This document shows positions 28,725 to 41,780 of a DNA stretch of 64,000 nt, piece after piece. Both the position numbers and the translations under genes were made by a program. Location: assembly GCA_964247055.1 (NCBI GenBank), contig OZ176053.1, forward strand, positions 5,766,001 to 5,830,000, written 5' to 3'. The notes beneath the pieces are model-generated. The model did not search any database. It was given only the letters and a program-made list of their open reading frames with translations, and had not been told where the DNA came from. Within the stretch, counting starts at the first letter, position 1; each line of letters starts with the position of its first letter. The DNA comes from Paragordius varius. Lineage: Eukaryota; Nematomorpha.

Positions 28725-28817
28725 AACATAATAAAGTGATGTTTTGTGAAAATATACGCTACTTCTGGGTGCATTATCAACAAAGTTTGTATTTTATATA
28801 AGGCCTCATTTAAACGC

Positions 28818-28819
<2 letters not shown>

Positions 28820-28855
<36 letters not shown>
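28820..28855. repeat. (TA)n tract
   Basis: About 36 bases of alternating TA in intergenic DNA. Confidence 0.85.
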
Positions 28856-28858
<3 letters not shown>

Positions 28859-28859
28859 T

Positions 28860-30215
28860 TTTGAAATAAAATTAAATTTATTTAATATTAACAAGTTAGT
28901 TAGTCCAAGTGCGTAGCTTGATTCATGTAAGTCTTTTTAGTGTCCACCTCAAAAAAATGTAAAAATCTATCAATTATATTTTGCGTTTAGGATTATCCTT
29001 ATGGTAAATTTTAACAAATCAATTTAGTTGGCGCGTTTTGTATTGCAATATTTAACCCAATGTGCAAATTGTGATTTTTAGATTTTGGTAATTACAAATT
29101 AAAATAACTTTTCTGGTTTTACTGAAATTTTAGCTTATAGAATTATATATGATTCAGAAACATTTTTTGTTCTGAGATGTTTAATATTTTAAAATTTTTT
29201 AAAAGGTTTAAAAACCCAAAACCAATCATCACTAAATCAGATTCATTTAAATAACCTGTCCCCATTCGAAAGATTAGTTTTGCGCTCTTTTGAATGCTAG
29301 AGAAACTAGATCAATTAGATTGATGTAAGGACAGTATGAATTTTAAAAATTTGGAAAAATTTTATGGATCAAATTATACTTCCCGTAGTGAAATGAATAA
29401 ATTTGGCATTTTCAGGTGCAGCATAAAGTCAAAATTTATTTTTAACTTTCAGGAAATTATAAAGGATACGCCTTAAACACATAATTAAACGTTAGATGCA
29501 ATTCGAATAAATTAAGTGGTTAAAAAAGAAAAACATGCTTAAAATTTATTGACTAAAGGCACTAGAAGGCGTCCCTATGTGGCCAATAGGGAAATTGATA
29601 CTACCGCCATCTGGTGTTGGCTAAATCAGGTTTGGTGTAGTAACAACAGAGTCTACTTCGCAATAAGTTATAGGGGAATGTGATAAGTAAAAACTTTGTC
29701 TTAACTCATATATTATGTATTTTATAGATCCTATTAAATCTCACCTATGATGTTTAAGCAGTGCTATCACCCCACCACCAAAACTTAAACCGAACATTAT
29801 AAATGGCTATGTCTAATAAAATATCGAAGCATATAATTCGTATAAACTTTCAGGGTTTCCAAAAGGATATTAAAAAAGAATACATCAAGGTTGTATAACA
29901 TATAATCAGTTAAAATATGTTTTATAAAACAAAAAATGTTGATGCAAAAACAACATTTTTCCAGCCAAACGCAGCATTTAAAGCAACGTCAACAATTTTT
30001 CAAGCAAAAGTAACAATTTTTTTATTTTACATTATTTATTTATTAAGTATTTTAATTTAATTTTGAGTTATGTATTAAATTTTAGGGTTGAATTATGATT
30101 ATCATTGTTTTATCAATAATTGATAAATTTGATTAAACATTTTAATTTTCCTTTTAGATTGCATTATTATGTTAATTATTTTTTTCTTTTACAACTTTAG
30201 CTTCACCTATATCAC
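28860..30215. other. Intergenic DNA with a GC-richer island
   Basis: No gene supported. The stretch 29565-29790 is clearly richer in G and C than its surroundings and contains a CCGCCATCTGGTG box, but it has no long open frame and no tRNA-like boxes. Its nature is unknown. Confidence 0.35.
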
Positions 30216-30219
30216 TTAA

Positions 30220-30582
30220 TTTGCACTTTAAGAGTGTCTTTGAACATTCAAATTTGTACTTCTTCAATATTTTAATTTTGAATCTAACCTTTTATTAAGG
30301 AAGCAATTAAATATTCATCTATCATATGCTTTTAATCTCATTTCCTTTATTGACATAAACTTTTAAATAAATACCTACTTTTTTTCATAAGAATGTATAT
30401 CCTGTTTATAAATTTTCTTTAACTATATTAAAAAATATCTAAGTTTTGTGGGTTATTGATTGTAATATTCAGTTTAAAACCTTAATATGCTTATAATATT
30501 GTTAAAATAAAGAAAATTAGTTTAAAACAAATAAAATTGTTTTTACTATGACAACGTTGATTTTGAATGAAATTAATAAATG

Positions 30583-30632
<50 letters not shown>

Positions 30633-30740
30633 AGTAATTACATACTAAAATAACGGTTGTATACAGACCGCAAAAAATGTAAGGACCAACTTTAAGTGAG
30701 GGACAACTTTAAATGTTCAAGGACACTCTAGAAGTGCAAT
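30220..30740. mobile_element. Foldback element, family A (copy A3), diverged
   Basis: The left end TTTGCACTTTAAGAGTGTCTTTGAACA is matched by a right end in reverse complement (GTTCAAGGACACTCTAGAAGTGCAAT) and by GGACCAACTTTAAGTG boxes at 30680-30700. The copy is more degenerate than A1 and A2 and carries a (TA)n tract inside (30583-30627). Confidence 0.65.
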
Positions 30741-31009
30741 TATATGTTGATATAGGCTAAACGTTGTAAAAAAATAATATATATAAATAATGCAATTTAT
30801 GGGCAAATTTAAAATGTTTGAAAACCAATTTACAAAAATTTTGATGACAAAACAATAAAAACCATAATTTGACGCTAAAATTTAATATAACATTAACTTA
30901 AAATTAAATAAAAACACTTATTATTTAAATTTTCATAAAATAAAAACTGTTAATTAAAATTGTTGCTTTTGCTTAAAAAAAATGTTTTTTTTGCATAAAA
31001 AATGGTATC

Positions 31010-31300
31010 TTTACAGAGTAGGAATAAGACCAGCTCTAACCTATGGATCTGAAACTTGGGCATTAAACAAAACTAATCAAGCAAAATTCCTAACTAGTAA
31101 GAATTGAGTACTCAAAAGCTGCTTCCATACACCAGAAATACCAACTTTCTTTAAAAAATCGATTGTATCATCCAAACTAATAGATTGCGTATCTACGGAC
31201 ATACTAAAAGAAGAAAAGGAACCCAACCCTTTAAAAACTATTAACATTAATATGATAGAAAAAAAAGAATCGACCACTCTTTTCTTATCATGATTATATG
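31010..31300 (+). mobile_element. LINE remnant (reverse transcriptase C-terminal piece)
   Basis: Translation gives RPALTYGSETWALNKTNQ, the conserved block just after the palm/thumb of many LINE reverse transcriptases (R-P-A-L-x-Y-G-x-E-T-W). The frame ends within a few dozen codons and nothing upstream is recognisable, so this is a short 5'-truncated, decayed copy. The family within LINEs cannot be told from this much. Confidence 0.65.
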
Positions 31301-31746
31301 AAAATGGACTTGAATCAAGGTAGCTTTACGACAGAACAATAAAAAGATCGTAAGTTGTAGCGGGAATTTTTTTGTGGCCAGAAAATTCTGAATCCGGAGT
31401 CAACCTTACCTCCCTACTTACCCTCATTAATTAGTAAAAATTACAGAATAGTAATGTTCGAAACAGAAATTGATAAGACAGAAAAAGAAGAATGAACTTA
31501 GACATACGAGGTCTAACTAAATTAAAAGATATTTGGGATGCGAAGGCAAAAACAAAATATATTTAAAACATTGTTTACTAATGAAACCATATTTTTCATT
31601 TTTTATTTGACACCGTTTTAATACTATAACTTCATATATCGTATCCTATTTATTATATAGAATGCTTTTTCTACTAAATGTTTATAATGTTGCATTATAT
31701 CGGTCTCACATTAACATTCCATCAAAATGTCTAATCTAAAATTATA

Positions 31747-32483
31747 CTAATCTTGATAGGTCTTGTAAAGTGCCTGGCTGTACCTATCAACGGGATCCTT
31801 CAAATCATTCGAAAGAGTGTAAAGATTATTAGCCCAGTTTATGTGTAATTTCATATTTTTGACTTCATTATTTGATAACAATTCCAACTCCTTTTTCTCC
31901 GACTTAATATGTTTCCCTAGTAAATAGGCCAAAGAAGATTTAACCAATCCAACATTACACATGGAAGATATTTTTTTACTTTTGTATGGAAAATATAAAC
32001 GGCCGTTTTTTGGTTCAAAATATAGAAGTTCAGGTTTAAATGGCTGAGTAATCGTTGTATTGTTGCATAAAAAGTGATAATCATTTTTTGTAATAACAGA
32101 AGAATCAGTAAAACTAATATTAGTAATTGATTCGACTAGATCGGTAAAAACGATAGGCAGATCATCACACCGCGTATAATTTGACTCCCCTAAACAGGTA
32201 TATAGATATGGAAATTCTTTTTCATAAAATCCTGTTCTATTGAATTTCAATTGCCTAAAAAATAATGTTAAGAATTTTTGATCTTAAATAAATAAAATTT
32301 TACCTTTAAAACAAGAAGTAAAATTTTTCATCCTGGCATCATCCAAAAATAGCTTTGCATTACAAATTAGAAAACTTGTCCATTGTGATCCACATAATAA
32401 AAATACTCCCTATTTTTGCCTAATACCTGTCCTTGCTTATATGAAATTTTACGGAACACGTGTTTTGCATAAGGTGTAATCAT
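31747..32483 (-). CDS. UPF0598 family protein (homologue of human C8orf82)
   Basis: Exons on the minus strand: 32483-32376, 32352-32304, 32282-31747, giving 230 residues. The frame closes only if 23 bases (32353-32375) and 21 bases (32283-32303) are removed. Both segments start GT and end AG. The joined protein then matches the family closely: NREYFYYVDHNGQLFLDD, then ARMKNFTSCFKD, then QKFLTLFFRQL, YTRCDDLPIVFTDLV, PFKPELLYF, NGRLYFP and VGLVKSSLAY, with the same spacing as the human protein (family recalled, not searched). The biochemical role of UPF0598 is not established; the human member is thought to be mitochondrial. The start ATG at 32483 is the first in frame and leaves a short basic N-terminus. 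A tail of about 50 residues after the conserved part is lineage-specific. Confidence 0.9.
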
Positions 32484-35400
32484 AAAATGGTAATTGGCCT
32501 GTAAGTTACCTTTAAAAAATACTTAACACTGTTATCTTTTAGGGTAGTCGACACTGATTTCGAATATCTTATAACAAATTTAAATAAATCTTTAGCCCTT
32601 CAAGCACATGATTTGAAAATATATTTTAAAAATATAAAAGCAGCCATTATTTTCTATGGATAATATTGAAAGACAATACAACAGGCATATAATATATATG
32701 TAAAAAAATGAAAATATTTAACTTGCATGATGCATTTTGCAGAAATTTTTTCGACTCACATATTTTAGATCGAATTTTGGAAACACAATGGACAGAATTC
32801 AGAAAACCATAACAAATCTATTTTTATCTTGATCCGTTGATGATGCTAAAACTTGGGGCATCAACTTCCTAGTGAAATATATATCTTATACTCATGTACA
32901 TAAGAATTGTTATGTTCTTATTGAAAATGAGCCCTAAGAGGGATGCTATAGCCACCCTTGTGGTACTCACTCCATATAATAAATTGCAGAATATGCCCGC
33001 ATTCTACTAAAAAAATAATTTGTTGATAGTCAAACGCTTTATTTCAAAAATATTATAAGATACATCAAATACAGTTTCCATCGTGCGTCAAAATTGTATT
33101 ACGTACGCTTCTTCTTATAAAATTTTTGAGTTGATATTGAAATTCAGCAATATAAAATTTTTATCGCGCAATCTCGGAATTGTTTAAGATAAATAGGCCA
33201 TTTTGAAGCGAAAAGCTTAGATTTCCGACCCCACATCTAAAAATTAAATTTTTTTAAAAAAAAATGTGAATATTATAATAATTTAATCTTTAAAATCATT
33301 CAGCTTTCTCAAAATTTAAAATATTTTGATTTTCTGATATGGATCGGTTACCTTAAAAGTGGTAGTAACTTTCTTTTATCACTATAAACAAAATTAATTT
33401 TTGGTGTTTCGAAGTATTCATTAAAATGTGAAATGAAATGTGTTATCGTTGACCATAAATAGGTGTGGATAATGTTAACCCTATTTTAGCTTTTTATAAA
33501 ACCTAAAAAATTTAAACAATAGAAAATTTTTGTCATCATTGTTATTAAATTAGTTTGTTAATTTGTACTAGCAATATATTTAACGTGTTAAAAAATTAGC
33601 TAAATCCCATATTTTTTTAAAAAAAATGATTGTTTTGAACCAATTCTGTTTGGGATTATCAAATCATCAAAGTTTTAGGTTATAGCCTAGAAAGTTGTAA
33701 CATACGGATAATCTGTTTGTTGTGTTTTTTTAAATAATCGTCTATATAACGCTTGACACCCAATATATGATTACAATATGCATTGTAATGGTTGCTTATT
33801 TCACACTTAAATTGGGCAATTTGCAACACAGTAGTGTATGAAGAAAACAACAAAACGTTTAATAAACAATTATTTCCTTTCTTTTTCCTTCCTGTTTACA
33901 AATTGCCCTACTATAGTTTAAAATAAGCAACAATTAAAATGCATACCGTAAATTCTGAAAATTTATTATTGCCCCTATCTAAAATTGAGTTACCACGTAC
34001 AGATTTTTTGACGTACTATCAATATTCAATTTCAATGGTGGCTATTTGATATATTTAGCGGCATCCAATTTCGTGATAGTGTTTTCAATTATTGAGATAC
34101 AGTATTAAGAAAAATACACCAAATTGCTCCGTACTTTTGCTAAAATCTTTGCAATAAATTTATTTATATAGTAAAATTTGAATTACAATTTTTATCGTAT
34201 AAATTCGGCATTTTTACGTAAATTTTAAGGACAGGTACCAGATGCTAATAGTCAAATCAAAGGCATATATTTTTACTAAATTTTTTTATAAACTAAATCA
34301 ATACACCTGTGATCAGCTTTATTACTATTTTATATTTAATAAAATTTAAAGTTTACCGATATTCATATGATTAAACATACAGTGAAATTTTTTCTATTAC
34401 CAGATAGCAATGCAGTTAAGAAAATTATTTTAAAATAATAATTTGTATTCTCGTAAAATTTATTAAATTCAAACTATATCCAAAATTTTCGATACACTCG
34501 TTGACAATATTAAGAGAATTATTTTTGGCTACTAACAAGGATAATTAATTCTCTTTAATTTAGATACTATCTGGCAATAATTAAGGAAAATTAGCAATGC
34601 ATTACTCATACAGATTTATTATTGCACGGGTCCCTTCCCCATATTAAGATATTAAATAGTACCTATTATCTAATAAACTCGTGCTGATCCTCGTTCACTT
34701 TTCCAAGTTTTAAGGACCATATTTTTAATCGTTCAAAGTTTAAAAAATGCCTAAAAAGCTACGAGTTTATTATACTCCCGCAAATGAACCAAAAAAATAA
34801 AATTTTTCATTTTTTATTATTTTTTAAAATTCTGTAGGATTATCATTTAAAACACCAAATAATTGTCAAATTTTAATCAAATAATTTTAATTTTTATTTA
34901 TAACGCATGTTTTTTCCTTCCTCACAATCGGGTTCAATATGGGCGATGGGGGGTTTATTTGACATTCAATGAAAATGAATGTGCAGTTTTCATTTTATTT
35001 TTTCAACGATAAAATAAAACTAGAGATTTATATGCTAATGGAAATCGAAATTTTTTATGCAGGCTACTAAAATGTATAAGGTCAGCATTTAAATTTGATA
35101 TTTATTAATAAAAAGCATAATACGGAATAACCCATCCTAAAAATAACTCAATCCTTATGATCTAATTAATATAAAAACTTAAAATATCCATAATATTCAA
35201 CCCAATTTTTGTATGCAAAATATGATTTTATATAACGTTTACCATGACCTTTAGATTCAAAAATTCCCAATCTAAAAAAACTATGATGTAATAAATACAT
35301 AAAATATTTGTTTAATATATAAATGGTATTGCCTACCCTAAGTTGATTAAATGCTTAAAATAGTATGGAGGATGTATTTGAAAAAAATCAATATTTGATT

Positions 35401-35700
35401 GTTTGATATCTATATATTTGGGTTTATTATAATATGATTATAATAAATTTAAACTATGATGATATTATTAATAAAGTTTGATAGGTTAAACTTATCAAAA
35501 AATAATTTTATAAAATATTTGAAATGCGTCAATAGGTAATGTAAACATTGACAATTTTACAAGTGTTCCGGTTCAAGTAGGTATGGGGTGTATGTAACCT
35601 TTCGAGAGGCTATGTTTCAATATTTGTTTTGGCAAATATCTTGTAAATGCCTTATAATATTGACTCTGGTGAGTGAAGCTAGGCAACGATAGGTTTATAA
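32484..35700. other. AT-rich intergenic DNA, no gene seen
   Basis: Divergent intergenic space between the UPF0598 gene (minus) and the secreted-protein gene (plus). I found no open frame with domain character, no structured RNA and no clear mobile element in it. Confidence 0.4.
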
Positions 35701-35717
35701 GATATAACCAAAAAGGG

Positions 35718-35725
35718 TATAAATA
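35718..35725 (+). promoter_or_regulatory. TATA box of the secreted cysteine-rich protein gene
   Basis: TATAAATA preceded by GGG, 73 bases before the ATG at 35798. That spacing would leave a 5' leader of roughly 45 bases if transcription starts about 30 bases downstream. In such AT-rich DNA TATA-like strings are common; the exact consensus with a GG flank and the position make it plausible. Confidence 0.45.
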
Positions 35726-35797
35726 AGAGTCATTTTTTAATCGACTTTATTTTTTCCAGTTTTTAAAATCACATCAAATTCCCCCATCTATCTTAAC

Positions 35798-38700
35798 ATG
35801 GTTGCCTACGAAAAAACGAATATGTTTATAATGTCCCTAATTATGTCAGGTAAAAATTATTATTACGCAATTTTTATTTTCTTAATACTCATACAATAAT
35901 TTTAAATTAAAAATTAACAAAAAATTCTGCCTTTTTAGTGTTCATCACACTTGGTCATGGTCAAACTTGCCAGGGGCCTGAATTCACAGGATTTCGCGCT
36001 ATCACTTGCACACGGTATGTGAATAATTTAAATGTTTTCTATCAAATTATTTTGAAAATGACAAATTATAAAATAATATTTTCATATTTTAGGCTTCTCC
36101 AAATTAATTTCATTTTCTTTTTATATACTAACTAGAGGTCAAATTGGATGCATTGACGGAGTACGATACGAACATTGTGGCTCTGTAAGACAATTATTAT
36201 TATTTATATATTGGAGAAGCTTTGTTAAAATGATTTTAATTAATAATCGCATTAATTATTTTAGTTGAATCCAATCGGCGGGCAAGAAGCCAACAATAAT
36301 TTGTGTCGTGATCAATATGATGAAGGTGATCACGTTTACGTTCCACAAAGTAAATCCATTTCTTTTTTTAAATTCGATTAGATTTTTTCTTAACAAAAAA
36401 ATAAAATTCAGAGTCTCTAATATATTGGTAAAGATAGATAAAAATGTGTAACTTTTTATAGATGATTGCACTCTTGCGTGCAGAAACACAGGGACCGGGG
36501 CAATGGAAAATTTTGGGAATGTAGTAGATGGAACCTTTGTCAATGGTGGGAGGATGTGCATTAATGGAGACATTTACGCATTTCAGTAAGTCTCATCTGC
36601 ATTTCTAATATAGATGGATATGAGAACACATTTTAAATAAACAGTGTGCCCAATTTTTTTTCAGGGGACTTTAAAGGCCCTTTTAAAAATTTTGTTTTTT
36701 CGATTATTTTGCTGTTAAAGTTTCATAATATAAAACATTGTCATCTAAAATACGTTTGACATATATCAATTCTTCATTACATTTTCCTTAATTTTTATAT
36801 AAATACAGTTAGGGGCATTACAATAAATAGAGTCTTTTAGCTTTTCGTCCAAATTTTATTCATTTTGTGGTGTTTTTTATACCAAAGGCTCAATCATGGA
36901 AAGTTATGGTCAAAAAATTTTGGCCAAGCACTTCATTTTTAACCATATAACTGAAGTTTAAAATTTAGACAATTTAATTTAAAAAACAAGCCGATTTGAC
37001 ATAATTACCGAATTGTCAAAATGCATTAAAACTCTTATTATGTATTTAAAAGTATTTTTAGCCATTTGGTAAATACTAAATATAATTTTAGCGGCAAATA
37101 GCTAAAGAGGGTGAAATTATAAATATTTATGATTTTTTCTTTTAATAATGCGCCTAAAAAAGAATGCATGTTTTTTATCTGTAGTATTATGGTCATATTA
37201 TGAAATTTGAGATATAAAATCGCTATGTGATTGAAAACTACCCCCTAAATGCATATTTTTTTACCCGTAGCAAAAATTTCATACATTGTAATGTTAGATT
37301 TATACCTTTTTTTGTATTTTAGATTTGGCAATCAATTGAAAAGAGTTGGTATGTGCTTTATTATAGATATTTTTTACGAAATAATTTATATATATATATA
37401 TCAAGTTTAGTATTATTTTAAGCAAGGTGTTCTCGATGCATATATATAATAAATATAAATTATTATTTGATATACATCATAATTTTTATGGTGAATTCCC
37501 GGCATTATGCTATTAAGATCAGTTTGTATTTAATCTTGAGATTGCAAACATTGCGCGCATTTATTGTTGGTCAGATCAAATTAAATTAATTAATTACCTT
37601 TTTGAATTTTATTTAATAATAAAATCAAAACAAGCTTGTTACAAAAAACACAGTGTTCAAAAATCGCGAAAATTTATAAATTCCCCCAAGAATTTAAATT
37701 AACATGCGCTATATTTCGTAAATAAAATTAATATTTTGAGACACTTAAATGGATTCACATTCCGTTATTTATAACTTTAGATATTTGCCATAAAGTTTCC
37801 TCAAACTTTTTTAAATAATTACCCAAATTCCTAAATCTACAATAAATATTAAATTGAAATTTCGAAGCCAGCTATAAAAAAATTGCAAAACTAAACTTCA
37901 TTATAAATATATCTATATAGTTTTTTATCACTTAACGCCATTTAGTTAAAATATAAAAAATATTTTACTTGTTAATTTTTAAAAAATTTGACTAATCATA
38001 TTGAATAATTTAGGTTAAAAATAAATTTTTAAAATCTGTTTTAATTCACGATTTATCGAAAAATTACACAAATTTATATGTTGTCCTAAAATAATTGTTT
38101 AGAGTATAGATTCTGCTAATATTATATATTGTTTAAATTTATGATTGAACCAAATCAAGAAGTTGCCGTTTTGTGCTATTTAAGCTTTATTAAACAATTC
38201 TTACATAAAGTATCTTACGTTTCTTTTACTAATTATTCTAAAAACTAGGTAAAAACATAATTCATGTACAACTAAATTCTGGGAGCCGAATAAGGGAAAA
38301 ATTCAAAAGAGCTTTGACGTAGTTCTACCAGAGCGATTTTATGATAAGATCTTTGATTAACGGCTAATTTATCTTATAATTTTTATATCCAGGCGTTTTC
38401 ATAAGCAATTTTTGATCGGATCTAATATAAAAACATGGGTATTGCAACCCATAGTAATATTTTTTAGCCTTTTTAAGAAAGTAAACGTTTGAAAAGTGCC
38501 CATATTTGAAAAAAGACCCCAAATTATTGCTACACATAAATGGATTATAGATCAATAACATATTTTATGTTTTATTGTTTAGCTCGAAGAAGAGTGAATA
38601 ACAGACCAGGAGGCAATGGTAATGGAGGTTCTGGAGAAAGTATTTTTTTCAGAAACCTTAAATTATTTATTTTATATTTTCAAAGTTTACTTGATATTTA

Positions 38701-40276
38701 AAATTTTAACAAATTTCTTTTTATAAAAGGACCAAGACCTGTCCCAAGACCTGCTCCAAGAGGAGGTGTTAGAAATGATCCGATAAGATATGATGGTGTA
38801 TGCCTTGGTCTTGAAGCACAATTTAGGGCTGAGCGATGCGCTCCGGGGTAAAATTTAACCTATTGTCACATAATCAATCTTTTTATGACATGTTTTACAA
38901 TATAATATTTTTTTGCAAAATATGATAAACTTTATTTCCAAATTTTAGTGGTTATATAAAATTTAAAGTTTTTTGGTTATTGGGTCAAACGGTATCATGT
39001 AATGTATTCTAAAAACTCCTTAAAATAGTTGATAATTTTTAGGTTAATACATATACTTATAATAATATTTATATATTTAGAACGTTTAATTGTGTCCGCA
39101 ATACAAGGTACAGAGTATGCCCAACCAAAGTATGCCATCTTTATCAAATTATTTACAAAAAAATAATACAATTTTATAACTGTATATATTTATTGTTAAA
39201 CTTTGTTTTTAGGGCGGTTATCCCACAGTACCAGCATTAAATCAAATTTGTGAAGAACAAATTGGTGATGGATACATTTATGCGCCACAATGTAAGTTAT
39301 ATAATAAATATAGCGATGATAGCTAAGCAAAACAGATGTGGCGGGTTTAAGAAAGGCAAAATATTCATTTTATTTATTCTTGTTCATAGGGATTTAGATT
39401 CTCTAAAGATAAAGCTATAAACATCTGTATAAAATTATTTTATTATTAAAGTTAAATATATTTACTCCTTTCACAATGTAGGTTTGTGTATTAATAATAT
39501 TCCATTAATACTAAATTTTAAATCAATATAAAAACCATGGAGTCTTAAAAATAGAGTCTTCTTAAAATGACCTGCCTAATTAGTGACATGTATGATTTTT
39601 GAAAATTGGGTTTTTTAATTAAATTGGAACAATACATGATTTAATTATTTCACATTGGGGCTTTTAACCTTCTATTTAAATAATTGTATATTTAATATGC
39701 CCTTGTTAAGCCTTTTATTTAATACCTTATGAACAAACAATGGCTATAGTCCAACATTTTTGTATTGAATTTCTATATAATATTTGGGGGTAAACGACAT
39801 ATGTTTAAAGGCCAATAATTTAATTTTTGATGAAACATTGAACATTTATATTAGAATTAGACAAAACGTATAATTATAAAGACAAATAGTTTTTCAAAAA
39901 ACAACCATACTTTTTTAAAACCATAATTTTTCTTCCAAAAATTAGGGAATTCGTAAAATATAATTGATTGTGTTACCGATTCAAACCTTTGTTTAATACT
40001 TTGCAATTTAAAACAATGCGTTGTAGGTTAAAAAAAATAAGCTTAAAAAAATAGAGTAGCAGTCTTTTAAGAAAAATATTTGTCTTTATGTTTTTACATT
40101 TTGTCTGTATTCCATTGTTATCGTATGTAGCCGGAGAAGATGAATGCAAATTATTTTGTCGGAACGAAGAGACTGGCGACGTACAGGATTCTGGACAATA
40201 TGTGCCCGATGGTGCTGTTCATGATCTCAATTCCCGATCAGAAATTTGTATAAGGAATCGAGTTTATACGCTCTAG
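35798..40276 (+). CDS. Secreted cysteine-rich protein with two duplicated ADAMTS-Cys-rich-like repeats
   Basis: Eleven exons, all phases closing: 35798-35849, 35939-36014, 36136-36184, 36265-36349, 36462-36585, 37323-37348, 38583-38639, 38730-38847, 39081-39129, 39213-39291, 40131-40276; 286 residues. The N-terminus has a signal peptide (hydrophobic MFIMSLIMSVFITLG, likely cut before QTCQ). There are two homologous repeats of eight cysteines each: repeat 1 has FRAITC, VYVPQNDCTLACRN and NVVDGTF; repeat 2 has FRAERC, YIYAPQ, DECKLFCRN and YVPDGA. They are joined by a basic Pro/Gly/Arg linker (RPRPVPRPAPRGG). Introns fall at matching places and phases (2, 0, 1) in both repeats. The FRA..C ... 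C.L.CR ... VDGT pattern recalls the cysteine-rich domain of ADAMTS proteins, but there is no protease or thrombospondin module. The function is unknown; extracellular binding is only a guess. Confidence 0.85.
39845..40080. repeat. Dispersed repeat, family C (copy 2), in the last intron of the secreted-protein gene
   Basis: Shares with 23427-23640 the run 'gacaaaacgta.aattataaagacaaatag', the 'acaaccatacttttt' box, the 'tgttaccgattcaaacc.ttg..taatactttgcaattt' segment and the following A-rich tail. Most of the intron just before the last exon consists of it. Confidence 0.5.
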
Positions 40277-41775
40277 TAAAATTTATTAATTTCTCCATAT
40301 ATAAATATAAATATGATATATATTATTGTGTGCCAAATTTTGGGTCAAACGGGATACAATTTACATGCATGTTGTCATGTGTAGAGATTCTCGTTTTTAT
40401 TAGTTAAATTTTTTAAATTGTGGACAAAAAATATCTTATAAAATGAAAAACTTCTTACGCGGCAAAAGACATGTAAAATAAATTCGCTAATAGCCAATTA
40501 AAACACCGAAATGGCCAGCCGTCGTTACTGTATTTAATTGACATTTAGATAGCTTTATTATTTTTTATAAGTTCCTATAATCATGTAATTAAACAAAGAG
40601 CATTTGGATTTAGTGAAATAAAGATCAATATGTAAAAAAATGCATTTTGCACGATATTATTTTTCAAAGTCTAATGGAATTATAGTCTATGTAGGATAAA
40701 ATATTATCTTATATTTAAATTATATTGTTTTGGCATTTTTTTGGAGAAAACCGTTTCTAATATTAAGATATTTATCAATATAATGTTTTTCATGGACTTT
40801 AGTTCTATATAATTTTATAAATAATTATAGCTACAATGATTGGACATTGAAACGGTCATAAATGCGAAGTGATTGAAAGAAAAGCAGCCAAAATTAATAT
40901 TTGATTATAAATTTAAATTAAACAATTAATAAATATGAATTATCAGGGTTAAATTTTTGTGCTATCTATTTTTAGTAAACTGGATTTTTTAGAAAATTTT
41001 AGGCTCTCCATTATTCACATATTTTATTAATTACAGAGTTTGGACACGTTAGAATATAATGAGGACATTTTCCCATTAAAACTAATCAAATATTTTGTTT
41101 TTAATTTTACAAGCTTTAAATTCATAAATATGACTAATTATATAATTAATTACAAATTGTTTTTTTAACTCATTAAATTGAGAATGGATCTAATCAAGAT
41201 AGGTGCTAGACAATGTTAGGGAGTTTGAATTTGTGTCATGGCCTTATTATATCAGTTAAAATTATCGTATCTTGCAGTAAGCACAAGAGCCACAGTAAAA
41301 ACAATATTAAATTTTACTTAGGTAATTTACGGAATCGTAGATATTTTTGTACAAAGAAATCTTTGTATTGATAATATTGATAACATAAGTCAACGAATGA
41401 TCAACCATTTATTTAAATAGTACAAATATTGGAGACATAATATTGGATATTTAGCAACATTTTTTGTTATCGCGGTATGAACTATTGGATACCCTAAACC
41501 GTATTACGATTAGAGGCAAAGAGCTATATTAAAACTTGTTTCATTAGATTATGGGTATTATTTAAACATAACATATAAATTTATATATGACCAATATCAA
41601 TTTATGTTCGATATCATGCAGTATCAAAGTGATGTAAAATCTTTTACGGTTTTCAATAAAATATAGAATGTGATACAATACGCTATCATATTCACAAAGG
41701 GCTTTATGACATAATTCTACATTCGAAACTGGATGGTTAATAAAAGGGCAAAAGGCGAAATTTCCATATAAATTG
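40277..41775. other. AT-rich intergenic DNA, no gene seen
   Basis: Nothing supported beyond the likely 3' untranslated region of the preceding gene. No open frame with motif content. Confidence 0.4.
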
Positions 41776-41780
41776 GTTTA

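Noticed and set aside
29590-29640. A CTCF-like insulator site (CCGCCATCTGGTG)
   Set aside because: Only a loose fit to the consensus and no second site; not enough to call a feature.
31077-31277. Minus-strand open frame of 66 codons
   Set aside because: It is antisense to the LINE remnant.
31747-32250. First reading as an orphan extracellular protein with many N-glycosylation sites
   Set aside because: Joining it across the 21- and 23-base introns gives a clear UPF0598 protein, so the sequons are incidental.
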